From Dissophora ornata (taxonomy: Eukaryota; Mortierellomycota; Mortierellomycetes; Mortierellales; Mortierellaceae), in NCBI GenBank assembly GCA_025201705.1, contig MU616612.1, forward strand, positions 1-64,000: DNA of 64,000 nucleotides. The letters run 5' to 3'. The translations under genes were made by a program, and so were the position numbers. This document shows, piece by piece, positions 1 to 12,505 of this stretch. The number at the start of each line of letters is the position of its first letter. Position 1 is the stretch's first letter. Under the pieces are notes generated by a model. It was not told where the DNA came from. It did not search any database and saw only the letters and a list, made by a program, of their open reading frames with translations.

Positions 1-90
1 CCTTCTCTAAAAAAAATGTGATATTATTATATTTTGTACTATGTGGAATTATAGATATATATGAAAAAAAAAAACCTGATTTTCTGTATT

Positions 91-3000
91 TTAAATGAAT
101 GTTGGACGCTGTCCGTCGCCCTCGTCCCTCAATGGCAGCGAACTTGAAGATCCACCACTGTGAGCTGCAGCTCCAGATCCAATATCCAAAATTTCCTGAA
201 AGCTCTGAGGACTGCCCGGAGGGCTCGATCCGAAATCGAACCCTTCTTCAAAGTCCAGCGTGAGTCTATTCACTGCCCTGCTGAGCCTGCTCGGGTGATG
301 TGGGTAAGATCCCTCCATCGGACTGTAGTTCCCACTCTCATCCTCCTCCTCATCCAACATGAGCCCATTTTTCTCTTCCTCGGGTGTGTACGAGTCTTCG
401 TCTTCCTCGAGAATAGTCGCCGAGCCGTACGCGGGCAACTGGTCCTCCATCACCTCCTCATCGGAATCGTTATTGACCAACAGACTGGCAATCTGAGACT
501 CTCGGCAGAGCTGGGCGATCGTCTGGAAATCGCCTTCTTCGTCCGTCTGATAAAAAAAAAGTGAGTGATGCTGTTAGTGTTATTTTCGGCGTCGGAAGAC
601 TACTTAAATGCGGATATTCCTCCTTCGAAAACATACCATGACAACGTGTATAGCTCCTGGCTGATTAACAACATGGTAGAGGCATCTGATGTTGTTTCCT
701 GGGATAATTTGAACAAGATCACCCTACAGAGCCAAACGATATGTTGTGTTAGGAACGAAATGACATTTGGTGGCAAAAAAAAAAAAAAAGGAAGGAAGGA
801 AGGAAGCGGGTCCAGAGACAGCCAACAAATACTCACAGTTTCAACGTGTCGAATCTCAATGAATGATGGATCAAACGCGATGACATAAGGCAACGAGAGC
901 GCACAGAACGTCGGGACTCCTTCCCAGTGAATGATCCATCCGTTTCGCGCACGGCGTCCAACCTTGTCAACGTAAAATGCAAAATCTAAATATACAAACG
1001 CGATAGTAATGGTTAACACAGGTAAAATACAACCACGAGCATGAGATTGAACACAGCCTTAAAAAGAAATCAGAGGAGGAGGAGGAGGAGGAGGAGGAGG
1101 AAGAGGAGGATCGTACCTTCATAACAGAGCAAGAAGGAAAATGAGTCACCCGAGCCAACGCGATAGATGGCCAAAGGCTTCAGGTTCTCGTCCTTCTTGT
1201 GCACAAAGTCCAATGTGGGGTCGTTGACATCCAGCAACTCCTGGGTGTTCAAGTTGGTTAGATCAATCAACTCAAAGCCCTTGCTGCATCCGACGCAGAG
1301 AGTGTTCCTCAAGAAGTGAAGAGAGTTGGTCTCTCGAGGAACGTAAAAGTCCTAGGAAGAGCGGAGAAGAAAAGAGGAGCGCCCAAATTGTAAGCGTCAC
1401 ATACACAGTCTCGTCATCAGCACGTCTTGCCATCCTAAAAATACTTACTTTGTACAACCTGAATAGCTCTGTGTTGCCTCCGCGAAGCATTGTACGCAGG
1501 CTGTGCTTGTTCTTCTTGGAACCACCCTGTTCGATCGGCTCCAGGGTCTTGACGGTCGAGCTCTGATCGAGAGCATTGACAGAGTTCTTGACAAGACCAA
1601 CAAGGGTCTTGTTCTGCCACACTCCAATCTTGAAGAAGCTGACAGAGGATCCCAGTTTCTTAAACCGTTTGTTGGGCGTGGAATCGTTTGGATCCATTAC
1701 CTCGAATCCATAAGCGAGTAGCTGCTTCTCAGCAAGCACCAGCAATATACGTTCATCCTCCAGAACATCGACCTGTGACACGCGTTCGCGAGGAATGATC
1801 TTGATAAACTGGCCTTTTGGCCTGCCAACAAACACACCGGCGTCTGTTCCAATGACAAGTTGTCTTCCATTGTCTAGAATAACATATCGAGGCGATGAGC
1901 GTTAGTGATTCGTCAGGAATACGTTGAGGGATCTTGTTACCTGGTGCATAGTGTAATAATAACGCTTTCAACAGAAATTCAAGAGTAGCACAGGCTTACC
2001 ATAAGTCGAGGAGCAATTGACCTTGTTGCCCGAGGAAAAGAACCTCTCGGAAAGTGGCAACAGTTTCCATGAGTCCGCCTTATTTTTCAGCGCCTGGATC
2101 TGTTTCTGGATCTTGTCCATCCAGTTCTTCCTTCCAGCGTGCGTCGTGGCGTACAAGGTAAACGAGCCTCCATATCGTCCCATGTGCGTGAAAACGATAG
2201 GGTATCCCGATTTAGAGTCTGAGGTGATCTTGGACAGCGGTCCCGAAGTGGGCGTGATTTTCGAGACGACGGTGCTTGCATGGGACGATGACTTGTGTGG
2301 AATCAGCGACGATGATCGACGAGAAGATTTCGTGATAGGCTCCTCCATCGTCGACAACGTCAGCAATTCGAGAGGTATCGGCCGCTTGTGGACCTTGTAG
2401 CCCTCGCCTCCCTTGCCCTTCTTCTCTTTGGTCAAAAGAAGCACGTGGTCAAAAACAAACACATAGAGGTCTGCATGTTCTGAACTCGTTCCTTTTTTCT
2501 TAAGTGGTCCTTTCATGATCAACTGACGATCCTTTGCGAGAAGGTTCAGCTCCTACAGACGAAGAACATGTGTTATAGACCGGTAGAAATTGATAGACAA
2601 AAGAAAATTATTCGCACAAAATCGATGGACTCACCATAGGCTCGCTTTTCCATTGAAGACCCTTGTTGATCTGTCGCAGATTGAAAGCATTTTCGCATTT
2701 GCCAGATTCAAGATTGACCTTCTGCAAAAAGTCCTTGATAATGCTGACAACCTTGGGAATCGCCTTCTTATCGGGACTGTCTTCCGGGGTATATTTTAGG
2801 ACAGCCTCAAGTAGCAAGGGATAACGGCCAAGTCGAGTCGTCGGCTTTGTCAGATATCCGTTTAACTCCAACTTCCTGGACTCAGGTTTCCTTTCCGTTT
2901 CCTAAGAAATAAATGTATAGCAGAGTGTCAGCACACGAATCCGCATTTGACCATTTGTTTGTTCTTGTGGGGAGAAAAAAGAGTAAACGTACCTCGACAA

Positions 3001-6000
3001 ACTTGCTAAAGGCACTATTCGTATTCTTTTCGTGCTCAAACTCGTACTTGGCCTCAATTTGGTTCGCACCATACAGCACAAAGGGAGAGAAATTGATGAC
3101 ATGCTCAAGGAAGATGTCGCCGACCTCGGGTATAACTGAATAGGTCGCTTGCCGCTTGAGAAGCGCCTCTCCCAATTTTGAATTGACAGCGTATACATCC
3201 TTGATGTTGTAAAAGACTCTGTCAATAAACGCCTCCCTTCTTGATTCTGGGAGGAGATCCAAGTTGCGGATGGGCGTGATCCATTTCTATTTTATAGAAA
3301 AGCAAATGATAAGGATCGAGAGCCGATTCATTCGAAACCATATTAAAATCATGATCATCGCACATTGGGGCGTGAAGGACGTACATCGTTGAGATACTTC
3401 AGGTCATTCACAAAGTCCTTCTCAGTGTAAATCAGCTCGAAAATGACTTCTTGCCGCTTCTTCTCATCTGACGAACATGCATCTGAGACATCCTTTGGTA
3501 CCGACGTGATCCAAAGGCGCTGGTCTTTCTTTTCTTTGGAAGAAGCCCTGCTCAAGGCTCGCTTGAGACCACCATTGGGTGTCAAATTCAATCGAGATTG
3601 CTAATGCCCAAAAGGATCAACGTGAGTAGGGTAGGCGTGAGCATTGACACAATGGTAGAGGAAAGAGATTGTTGCGCGTTCACTATCAAAAACCACGCAC
3701 CTGTTCCAGACGACGTGGGCACGCGATACTGTAGCAAAGTCTGTCGCGAGTACAGGTCGATGAATAGCAGTCAGTCAAGAGTGTAAAAACGCCGTTCACG
3801 GTATCGGTGTCAACAGTGGGCTCGGAGGCTAAATAAGAAGGCCTATGGTCGTGCGACTCCAATGAGCGAATGCGAGGTCCTCCCGTTATCAGTTTGTGGC
3901 GGAATTGGTACAACTCATTAACGCTGTCTCGCAGGCGGTGATCATAGGTGACATCATGAAAGAGCTTTTGAGCGTCCAAGGCTCGGCCGAGGAGCAATGC
4001 CAGGTTCCTGTCCGTGGTTTTGATGATAAACGCGATTTTGTCCTATTGAAACAAAATAAAATAAAATAAGTTAATCCATATAACCAGTTGAACAATATGT
4101 TGAAATATGAGTCTACACCAAAGTAGCAGCGTGCGAAGAGTGTAGGACTATACCACTGCGTCTCGCCCATCAAAACAGTCCTTGTACTCGATCGAATCCT
4201 TGATGCGTGACGACGTCGTAATCCTCTGGACAAAGGCATTAGCCACGCGCGACAGGAGAGCGGGGTAAACAATAGGCGGCTTTTTAACGGCAGGAGGACC
4301 CAGTGCGCCCGCCGAGGTAGGGCCTTGAAGAGCAGGCTGACGCGCAGCAAGATCAAACGTAGGAGGACTATACGACGAAAACGACTGTGAGCGCTCTCCC
4401 TGCAACCGTGAGATTTTGGGCTGAGTAGGCGGCATGCGCACATATTCTGCGCTTCTACGGGAAGCCTCTGTCTGGGGTTGGCTGGTAACAAGGAAGACGG
4501 GAGGATTGGCTACAAGTAACGGGAGATGAGATGGATGGACAGGACCAGCCCGTGGGTCAGTGCATCTGTGTGAGCAAAATCCCTCGAAATATGTTAGATG
4601 AGCAGACGCTGCGGTAAAGTATACCTGTTCGATTAACCATGGGCGGATTCGATCCTTGTCGAGTGCGACCAGGCGACGGCGTTCGCGCGCGCATCGAAAA
4701 TGGATCTGCTCGGCCAGCAGGGTATCCTTGGGCAGATTGAATAGAGATTTGCGGGGTGCCACCGTTGGGTGTGGTTGACCGTGGCGTTGATATACTGTCA
4801 AAGTCTGCGTAATAATCTGAGCTGACAGAATGTGCTGAATATGTTGACGACTTGGATGTAGACCGCTGCCGATTGGGAGGGAAAACGTCCATGTCGACGT
4901 CTGGATCACGGTTGTACATGTTGGACACTGGATAGTGCGAGGGCTGGCGGTTGGAATATCCTGATTCTATACTTGCAGTTGAATCCAAACTAATCCTTCC
5001 GCCATCCAGACTATCGGTGATGGAAAGCTTCCGGAAGGGAGCATTCGAATGGTAGTATCCGTCTGAGGAGCCGGAAGGCCCATTGTGCAGCCGGGGTGCA
5101 GACGACGCAAGCACATCAGGGAGCTGGTGTCGCGCCATTTGTCGGTTGGGGCTGGTTGGATAAGACTGCTGTTGCTGGTAGCCGGGTGCGCCGTGGGGTG
5201 GATAAGGCCCGCCATTATACCTGGCAGCAATAGATGGCTGACGGTCCAGTCCTTGATGGTCGCTAGGACCATAATATGTGGGCTGGATTTGAGTCGATGT
5301 CGTGCGGCGGTGATTTACGTTGCCATTTTGTCCTGCGGGATCACTCCATGCTACTGAAGGTGCGCGAATACCGGGGTGATGAGCTGTGGGTCCATTACCG
5401 CTATACGGTTTGCCCTCGTGCTCCCAGCCAGGCAATGATTGTGTCGAGAATCGATTAGCGATTGGATAGCCAGCTCCTTGCTGCTGTTGAGTTGATGGGC
5501 GCATTGGTCGAGGACCCATGTTCCCTGCTCCTGGTCCCATCCCTTGTCCTAGTCCATGTCCTGAGCCGCCGGCACCTCCTGGTCCAATGGCTCCATCCTG
5601 TCGCATTGCATACGGCGAGGGAGGAGGTCGCACAGGACTTCGAGCAAAATCCGCCGGATATCCATGTCCAGTATCTGGACCCATGGGCCGGACTGGAGGA
5701 GGGCCATAATATCCCGAGGCTCCAGGTGGACCTGGTGCTGATGGAGCTCTAATGAAAGGCCCTGTCGGACGCATCGGTCCTCCGAGGACTGGTGTTACTG
5801 GCCTTGGAGGGCCCACGGTGGAGAACCTTGGCGTAGCCATTGACGGGTAGTAAGGATCAGAAGACTGCGAAGACGGCACAGGTATACCCTGCTGTGCATA
5901 TGATGCTGGAGAAGGTTGGCCATGCTGAACTGGCGACGATATGACCGGCGGCCTTGGAGGAGGTGGCACAAACCCTTGCAGACCTGCAGCTCCGGAAGAC

Positions 6001-6281
6001 GAGGGCTGCGGGAGTTGTTGTGTTTGTAGCGGGTAGCCATGGTGCGTCGATGGATGGGATGTGGATCTAATAGGCTGAGATGAATATTGTCCTTGGAGCG
6101 AAGATGCGCCAGAAGATTGGGTCGAGGCGGGCCGATGTCTCGAGACGTACTGAGCACTAGTGTATCCATGGTTTGCGCTGGTGGTGCCTGCAGGGAAGGC
6201 AGCAGAGCCAGCACCAGGTGTGGCCTGGGAAGAGGCGGAAGCAGCCTCCTGGGCCACAGCTGGGCCCACGTTGTCGGACAT
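91..6281 (-). CDS. ROM2: Rho1 guanine nucleotide exchange factor, Rom2/Rgf type (DEP-DH-PH-CNH)
   Basis: This protein activates Rho1-type GTPases in cell-wall integrity signalling at the cell cortex. I read 12 exons: 4625-6281, 4154-4509, 3701-4042, 3385-3600, 2993-3286, 2635-2901, 2000-2552, 1449-1873, 1117-1351, 837-985, 637-723 and 91-546. They sum to 1678 aa, with every junction GT-AG. Residues 1 to about 600 are Pro/Gly/Gln/Ser-rich and probably disordered. A DEP domain follows (RVANAFVQRI to FDGRDAV, continuing over the intron), then the DH domain (starting near VIFELIYTEKDFVNDL), a PH domain (MKGPLKKKG to WMDKIQKQIQ) and a CNH domain (IGTDAGVFVG onward). The C-terminus is acidic and Ser-rich. 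DEP-DH-PH-CNH order is diagnostic of fungal Rom1/Rom2 and S. pombe Rgf1-3. The start is the ATG at 6281, the first of an uninterrupted N-terminal exon. A GAG-rich microsatellite (about 1076-1113) lies in the intron after exon 9 and is not coding. Confidence 0.93.
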
Positions 6282-7003
6282 GGTTGAACGGTAAAATATA
6301 ATTTAAAACGAAAAATAAAAAATAAAAAACGCGCGATAGGCGCACTAATTACGAGATGAAGGCTCGGATGACGAGGATGATGATGAATAACGAGTGTGTT
6401 AATGAAGAGAGGATGACGCGGATGAAAGATGTGGTGACCAAGTGCGTGTGTGAATAACAACAGTAAAGGTCGAGGCGTGTCGTTGGGGGAGGGGGGGAGA
6501 GGGGAGAACAATCAAGAGTTAAGGGAGAATGACATGATGATGGTGATGACTGAAGGGCTAAAATGGCAGTCGAAGGAAGAAAGGAATGATGGAATGAAGG
6601 AGCAAATGTGATTGATTGAATGATTGTTTGATTGAATGCGATGGTTGGAATCGCATTCCAAAAAAAAAAAAAAGAGCTCTCTGCATACACAGAAAATTTT
6701 TACGGTTGACTGGGCTTGCCTGCAGGCCCAATTGATTACCTGCCTGGCGAGAACAGGACGAACAAGCTCTGTGGTCCTTTGCGCCCGTTTTGCCACTGTT
6801 TCCCACTGACAGAAATGCCGTCTCTTTCTCTTTGCTCGTGCTCCGCGGGCTTGGTCTTTCTGCAGTTGGTGGGTGACGTCTCGTTCGTCGACTCTCTCTT
6901 TGCATGCAAGGTGCGCCACCATTTTGCCCTAAATAAACTAAACTCTTTACATTCTCCTCTCACTCAAATTCAAACACATCCACAAAGAGAACAAAAAAAA
7001 ACA
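6282..7003. promoter_or_regulatory. Divergent promoter region between RhoGEF and NuiA-like gene
   Basis: These 722 bases separate two start codons pointing outward, so they must hold both promoters and both 5' leaders. An A-run of 13 sits at about 6660-6672. The 40 bases before the ATG at 7004 are CA-rich, as expected of a fungal leader. I see no convincing coding exon and no clear TATA box. Confidence 0.5.
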
Positions 7004-7648
7004 ATGGAGACGAATCAGGACCAAAACGACGCCGCGTACATGTCATTGCTGACCCGTAACATTCCCGGCGTCGGAAATACACCATTGTCCTCGGTGACCT
7101 CAAAGCCGGATTTCAACTTGTTACACATCACGAACAAGCGTGCGGAGGCTTTATCCACCACGTCGATGTCAGACAAGCAACGCGACGCGATCAAGACATT
7201 GGAGAAGGCTCGAAACGATGCTTTCTTTGTCTCCGAAGGCGACGAACCTTTCCAAACTGTTCACATTATTCCCACGCAATCGGAGACAGTGTTCATCAGT
7301 AATCCCGCTGATCCAAGACCTCTTCCAAGCGAGGCAGAGTTCTTGAAGCTCCTCAAGGACGCACAAATCGTCGACGAGGACCAGGATGTAGCCGATGCCA
7401 CATGTGAAAAAATATTTGATCTGAGGGCAATCTTAAACAAGTCTAACCCTGGCGCCGATAAGATTGCAAAGGCACTTCATGAGGTCTTTGACTATGATCC
7501 ATCAGCATCAGCGACGTCGGAAGGAAATCGCAAGGTGGCGCTCTACAGAGTGACGTTGCCTTACTCTTCGACAAGAGTCCACCTCTGGGTCCTGGGTTGG
7601 GTCGATCTGCACCTCCTGGGTCTCCATACGATCAGCATTGAGTCTTGA
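7004..7648 (+). CDS. NuiA-like (nuclease A inhibitor-like) domain protein
   Basis: This is an intronless 214-aa gene. The N-terminal 60 residues are not recognised. From about residue 65 it follows the order of cyanobacterial NuiA proteins: a helix ending in EKARNDAFFVSEGDEPFQTV, which parallels the family's '...LLFMSESEYPFE...' opening. A helix at SEAEFLKLLKDA follows, then a strand-rich tail (VALYRVTLPYSSTRVHLWVL to LLGLHTISIES) that parallels the family's final YRLGEVELDVYVIGET...LAGISTKVVET. NuiA blocks a sugar-non-specific endonuclease in Anabaena; related domains of unknown role occur elsewhere. Whether this fungal protein inhibits a nuclease is inference. No signal peptide is seen, so it is probably cytosolic. 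It faces IDH1 tail to tail, and a polyadenylation hexamer follows the stop by 9 bases. The family call rests on recalled similarity, not a search. Confidence 0.62.
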   Translation: METNQDQNDAAYMSLLTRNIPGVGNTPLSSVTSKPDFNLLHITNKRAEALSTTSMSDKQRDAIKTLEKARNDAFFVSEGDEPFQTVHIIPTQSETVFISNPADPRPLPSEAEFLKLLKDAQIVDEDQDVADATCEKIFDLRAILNKSNPGADKIAKALHEVFDYDPSASATSEGNRKVALYRVTLPYSSTRVHLWVLGWVDLHLLGLHTISIES

Positions 7649-7656
7649 AAAAGTAA

Positions 7657-7662
7657 AATAAA
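7657..7662 (+). terminator. AATAAA polyadenylation hexamer of the NuiA-like gene
   Basis: AATAAA occurs 9 bases after the TGA stop. It is the first such hexamer in sense orientation, and the opposing IDH1 gene ends at 7928. Confidence 0.45.
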
Positions 7663-7927
7663 CCTCAAATAGGTTCATGCAAGCGGCGTATCCCAGGATT
7701 TTTTTTTTATTTTTTATTATTATGTGACAATAGAGAGATCCATGACAAAATGCGGATAAAACAGTAATAAAAAGACAATGAAATCAAAAGCGGAAAGAAA
7801 CATGAATGAGATGGTTCAAAAGAGTCGGGAGGTGCAGAGTGGCGTGTGATCTCACAAAGCAAGTTAATAAGAACGTAAAATCAACAATGGAGCGGGTAAA
7901 ATACGGATTGTAATGAATAAGGTTGAT

Positions 7928-9597
7928 TTACAGGTTGGAGATAACGGTAAAGGTAAAGTCGGTGGTGGTGTTGGATCCGCCCATGTCGGGGGTCTTGACA
8001 GCGCCGCTCAAGATGGTCTTGGAGACAGCGTTGGCAATCTTGTTGGCATGATCATCGAGACCGAGGTGACGAAGCATCATGACTGACGAGAGGATCATAG
8101 CCGAGGGGTTGGCAGTGTTGCGTCCCTGGATGTCCTTTCCAACGTGACGGCAGCCCTATCAAATGCGTGGTGTGCAAAATACACAGGATCATGTTAGGGA
8201 CTTGATCTTCCGCTGCTCGTTAACACCCATCTAGGCAAACTAAACAAGCAGAGATTTCGACTTACGGGCTCGAACATGGCGTACTCGCGACCAATGTTGC
8301 ATCCAGGAACAATACCAGGACCGCCGACAAGACCAGCTCCGACGTTCGAGACAATGTTACCATACAAGTTGGGCATGACCATAACGTCAAACTGCTGGGG
8401 CTTGGAGACGAGCTGCATGGAGGCGTTATCGACGATCATGTCGTCAAACTTGATGCCAGAGCTGGCATACTCCTTGGAGACTTCGCGGCACGTGTTGAGG
8501 AAAAGACCGTCAGCCAACTTCATGATGTTAGCCTTGTGGATGCAGGTGACCTTCTTGCGGTTGTTGCGGAGAGCAAAGTCGAAGGCGAAACGAGCAATGC
8601 GCTCGGACTTGGTGCGGGTAATGACCTTGAGCGATTCGACAACTCCAGGGTAGGACTGGTGCTCGAGACCAGAGTACTCTCCCTCAGTGTTCTCACGAAT
8701 GATGGCAAAGTCGACACCCTCGTGGCGGGTGGGGTAGCCGGGGATGTTCTTGCAGAGCACCAACGAAGCATACATGTCCAAGTCCTTACGGATGGTGACG
8801 TTGAAGGAAGAGTGGCCGAGAGAGGAGACGGGAGTGTAGAGAATTCCCTTAAGGCCAACCTTGTTGCGTCGCAAGGACTCGACCGACTGCTTGAAGGTGA
8901 TGTCGTCAGCGGAAGTGTATCCAGAGACATCGAACTGCTCCCAGTCAACAGGCACGTTGGCAGCCTTGAAAATGGTCTTGACAGCAGCGGCAGTCTCCTG
9001 ACCAATACCGTCTCCAGGAATCAAAGTAACAGTGTAGCGACCTCCAAGCTTGGAGAAGGGGACCTATAATATATCCATCAGATCCAAGGACGTGTAGATC
9101 GCATTAGTCCCAGACAAGGCGCTGCATACGGATAAACTCAACCCGATTGTAGTCATGGTGTCCAGGGTTGTCCTCATCTCCATGACGATACTGCGCGGTT
9201 CCATTGCGACTGCCGACGTATATCCGACGTTGTGATGAAGCATCGCTGCAGAGGGCTGAGGGGCGGTTCATTTTCACAGTTGACTTACATCCTGAACCTG
9301 GGGAACGATAGTCGAGGTGCTCATGGCACGGGGACCCATCTACAACAATGGACAAACGTGAACAGCGATTCAGAAGGTAAGTGTTGATCCGGCAGACGTG
9401 CGTGGGTAGTGTGGGAATCAAAACAGGCACGGAAAGGATGCTGCTCCAAGATGCCCACGGTTCCGGAACGAACGGACGATAGCAAGAACAGACACAGGGG
9501 CGTGGCGATAGGTTGCTTGCTTATAAAAGAGGCATTGGTGTATTACCTTGCTGAGGGTGGCAGCGAGAGGCTTGGAGAGGGCAATCGTGCGCAACAT
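7928..9597 (-). CDS. IDH1: Isocitrate dehydrogenase [NAD], subunit 1, mitochondrial
   Basis: This is a subunit of the TCA-cycle NAD-dependent isocitrate dehydrogenase octamer in the mitochondrial matrix. Four exons (9547-9597, 9289-9339, 8266-9063, 7928-8155) give 375 aa, the usual family length. The first two mini-exons of 51 bp each encode the cleavable presequence ([17 protein letters not shown], then [10 protein letters not shown]). The third begins VPFSKLGG and carries the signature [11 protein letters not shown]. Family landmarks follow: [13 protein letters not shown], the [14 protein letters not shown] substrate loop, and the [17 protein letters not shown] region that precedes GCNIG. 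The last exon ends [19 protein letters not shown]1-type regulatory subunits differ from catalytic IDH2 at active-site residues; the [15 protein letters not shown] stretch fits the IDH1 branch. Confidence 0.96.
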
Positions 9598-10389
9598 GGT
9601 GATGTCTGCTGGAGGGAGGGAATCGTTTGAATGAGGAGAAGGAGTTGTGGAAAGAAAAAAAAATAGAAAGCGAAATTGTTTACATTTCAGCTGAACTGAG
9701 ATAAGACAGTTGATTCAGCGGCATGCCAAAAAAGGCATCAAGCCACGTTTGAGCCCGCTGATTGAATTTGATTTGCATGGGAAAATCGTTAAGCCAGCCA
9801 TGCTGGCCCGTGGGTTGCTGCTCCGCTTCCAGGAATTACGATACTTTATTGATTCAATTCGCCCTGTAATGAAACTAGCAACAATAAAACTGAAGACGCT
9901 GACTGAGGCACTGCTGTCAACTATGCAGCCAGCACCACCGGACCGGAATCGTTATTGATCAACAGAACAGAATGAAAATAATAAGCAGGAGACAACGGGC
10001 ATCAGGGTGGCGAGGTACGTTAAGGAAGATTGGCGGACGGTCATGGGAGGAGTCTGGGTCGTGTAGTCTATTCAAGACGGAAGTGCGGGTGGAGAGACTA
10101 GAGAGACGAAGGAGTGTCGGGTTTGATACGACATGGGAACAGGCATTGGCTGAAAAGCCAGGAGTGCAAAAAGGATCGTAAAATTACAACCTGCAGACAT
10201 CGACGGCAGATGGCGAGCAGATGGGGTGAGAGTGGCAAGAAAATAGGACAGGTTTTGTGTGTGGTGGGACTTCAGACTTGTAGTCAAGGGTCGTCATGGA
10301 GAATATGTACAGTGCGACAGGGAGACATCATCAAAAAAAAGGGCGGGACATTGCAGCAGGCGCAGAAGGTCAGGGATAGAGCTTGGGCA
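9598..10389. other. Intergenic: IDH1 promoter and 3' flank of the APSES gene
   Basis: About 790 bases between the IDH1 start and the APSES stop, both on the minus strand. Short open stretches here are broken and low-quality. I see no RNA gene or repeat. The first 100 bases presumably hold the IDH1 leader. Confidence 0.4.
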
Positions 10390-12505
10390 TTAACGAGACC
10401 ATCCGTCGTCATCCCCTGGAGGCTTTGTAGAGGACGAGTTGTTTGGTTCAGGGACGCACTTGTATTCGCCACCAACACACTGGAATACCTGCTCTCCCAG
10501 GACAATTTTCTTGGGAAGGATCATCCTTCCTCCATCCTGCTTCCAGGGACGGATGCCGTCATCTTGCGACATCCTTTGAAGTGCCTGGCCTGCCTTGAAA
10601 AACTCTACAAGTTCTTGGTGTGTTAGTCCAGTCAGGGCAGGGGCAGAACTGGCGCCTTGATATAGAGGATAGTCTTGATCTGACGACTGCTGTTGGGATG
10701 GAGGCATTTGGAGCGGATGGTATTGCTGCTGCTGTAGCTGTTGTTGCTGGAGCTGTTGCTGCTGTTGCTGCTGCTGTTGTTGTTGTTGCTGAAGCAGCTG
10801 GCTTTGTAGTTTTTGTTGTTGCCGAAGCTGCTGCTTCTGTGTGCGCGTTGACTGGCCGTTATTGCGACCAAGTCCTTGGGCAGCCTGGGTGTTACTTGAA
10901 ACGTAGTTGTTATAGGCGACATAGTTGGCAGCAATCCTGCTAGCCATCGGCATCGGGCTTCGGGTCGGGGGTCGTCCTCGCCTTCCGCGCGAGGACTTTG
11001 TGCTAGAACCACTACTGGAGAGTGCATAAGCTGCATTCATCGGCATCGGCGATGAGTTGCGGCGGGAGAGATCTAGGCGTGCAAGCCCATACATTGGATC
11101 TTCCTGTTCGCTCGTGCACGATTCTCCATCAACGTCAATGTCCTCGTCCTCGTATGATCCAGAAAGCGACTGATGCTCCTCTTCGTCTTCCGTAGAGCCA
11201 TCGAGGATCCGATCTTCATCTTCTTCGTCGTCGTCGTCGGCATCATTAGAGTTAAAACGGCCAGTTCGATGAAACCGGTGTTGGCGGGACTGGTCGTTCA
11301 TGTTCCTACTGTGATTAGGACCGAGGTCCTCGTCATCCATTTCCAGATTCAAGTCATCGTCCTGCTCACCTTCCATACCAGTGTCCCGCTGATATTCCTT
11401 GTCTCGGCTGAGCAAAAACGTGGTTGAAGACGATAGCTGGCTAGTAGCGGTGCCGTTCATCTGGTTAAATCGACTGATGCGGCTCACGTCGTTACTGGAG
11501 TATCGCCTCTTCAGGCTTGGATGAATATGATGAAGTCGAAGTTGCTGAGGACCCATAATAGTCTGGCGTTGGCCTACAACGCACTCAGAGGCCCTTCGAC
11601 GGACCACGGTGAGGTGGATCGAGCCAAAACCTGGCGCATCTGGGGGGATGCAGTCGTTTACGAAACCAGGCCCGAAAACGGGGACGAGCTCATATCGCAG
11701 TTTGTAGCACGTCTTTTTTGCGAGGTCATATGCTTCCTGGTGTGGCATCCTAGACAAATTCAAAACGGGTGACAGTGTCAGGACATGGCGGACGTGCTTT
11801 GCCGCGTCAGGATGTGAGAACACCAAGATTCTGTGTCGTACCATGTGCCTTGAATTTTCAGGAATCCTCCGCGCACCTTTCGAATAATCGACTCCAGGAT
11901 AGGGTTCGCGTCTATGATCTTGACAATGTCTGCCTTGGTCTTTCCAAGAGCCTTCCAGATCCCCGTGAAATGAACGTAAAGGTTTTCCTGATCCCACATT
12001 ATGGGATGACTGTACAGCTCATATTCGAAAACTAGATGACAATATAACACGCAATTAGAACCTTGAGGCTGCATCGAGCATTACACCCCATGAAGTTCTT
12101 TTTCCACATACCCGGGATAAACCCTCGAGGATCGAGCGACGTCGAGTATTTTGCTTTTTTGATATTTGGCACAAAGTTTTCTCCTGTTCCCGTAGACGTA
12201 TCTCCGGTGACAGATGCAAGAGCAGCTGAGGACGACGAAACAGAGGGCAAAGACGGGGTGGGGACTGGCGTAGAGGAACGGCTAGTGTAGGGGTACGCTG
12301 GTGGCAAGGAGGCGCTTGCCGAGGAAGGCTTAATGCTGATAACTGAGGCCGATGTTGAGGATGTCGAGGAAGATGAGACTGGCAGATGAGAGTTAGTCTG
12401 CTTTGATTTGAATTCCTGGTGGCCAATCTGTTGCTGGGACTGTTGGTGCTGGTGCACATGAAGGTGTTGGTGCTGCTGTTGGAGCAGCTGTTGGTGGCCG
12501 AGCAT
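10390..12505 (-). CDS. APSES-type (Xbp1-like) DNA-binding protein with polyglutamine tract
   Basis: Probable nuclear transcription factor. Three exons (12112-12505, 11842-12031, 10390-11749) give 647 aa. The DNA-binding core is assembled across both introns: residues 118-215 run from the tail of exon 1 (SLDPRGFIP) through HFTGIWKALGKTKADIVKII and RKVRGGFLKIQGTWMPHQEA to YELVPVFGPGFVNDCIPP. This is the KilA-N/APSES pattern in its Xbp1/Bqt4-like variant (GGF-x-KIQGTWMP and LVP-FGP). The WMP residues appear only when the intron 11750-11841 is removed, which confirms that splice. Around the core the protein is Ser/His/Gln-rich. It has an acidic stretch with a D/E run (NSNDADDDDEEDED) and a long glutamine tract encoded at about 10720-10800. 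The N-terminus is also His/Gln-rich. Yeast Xbp1 is a stress-responsive repressor; a similar role is inference. Confidence 0.83.

Noticed and set aside
1076..1113. GAG-repeat that could encode a poly-Ser or poly-Glu segment
   Set aside because: It falls in the intron between exons 9 and 10 of the RhoGEF when the CNH domain is read continuously.
10620..10943. Ala/Val-rich plus-strand reading frame
   Set aside because: It is the antisense of the polyglutamine tract of the APSES gene.
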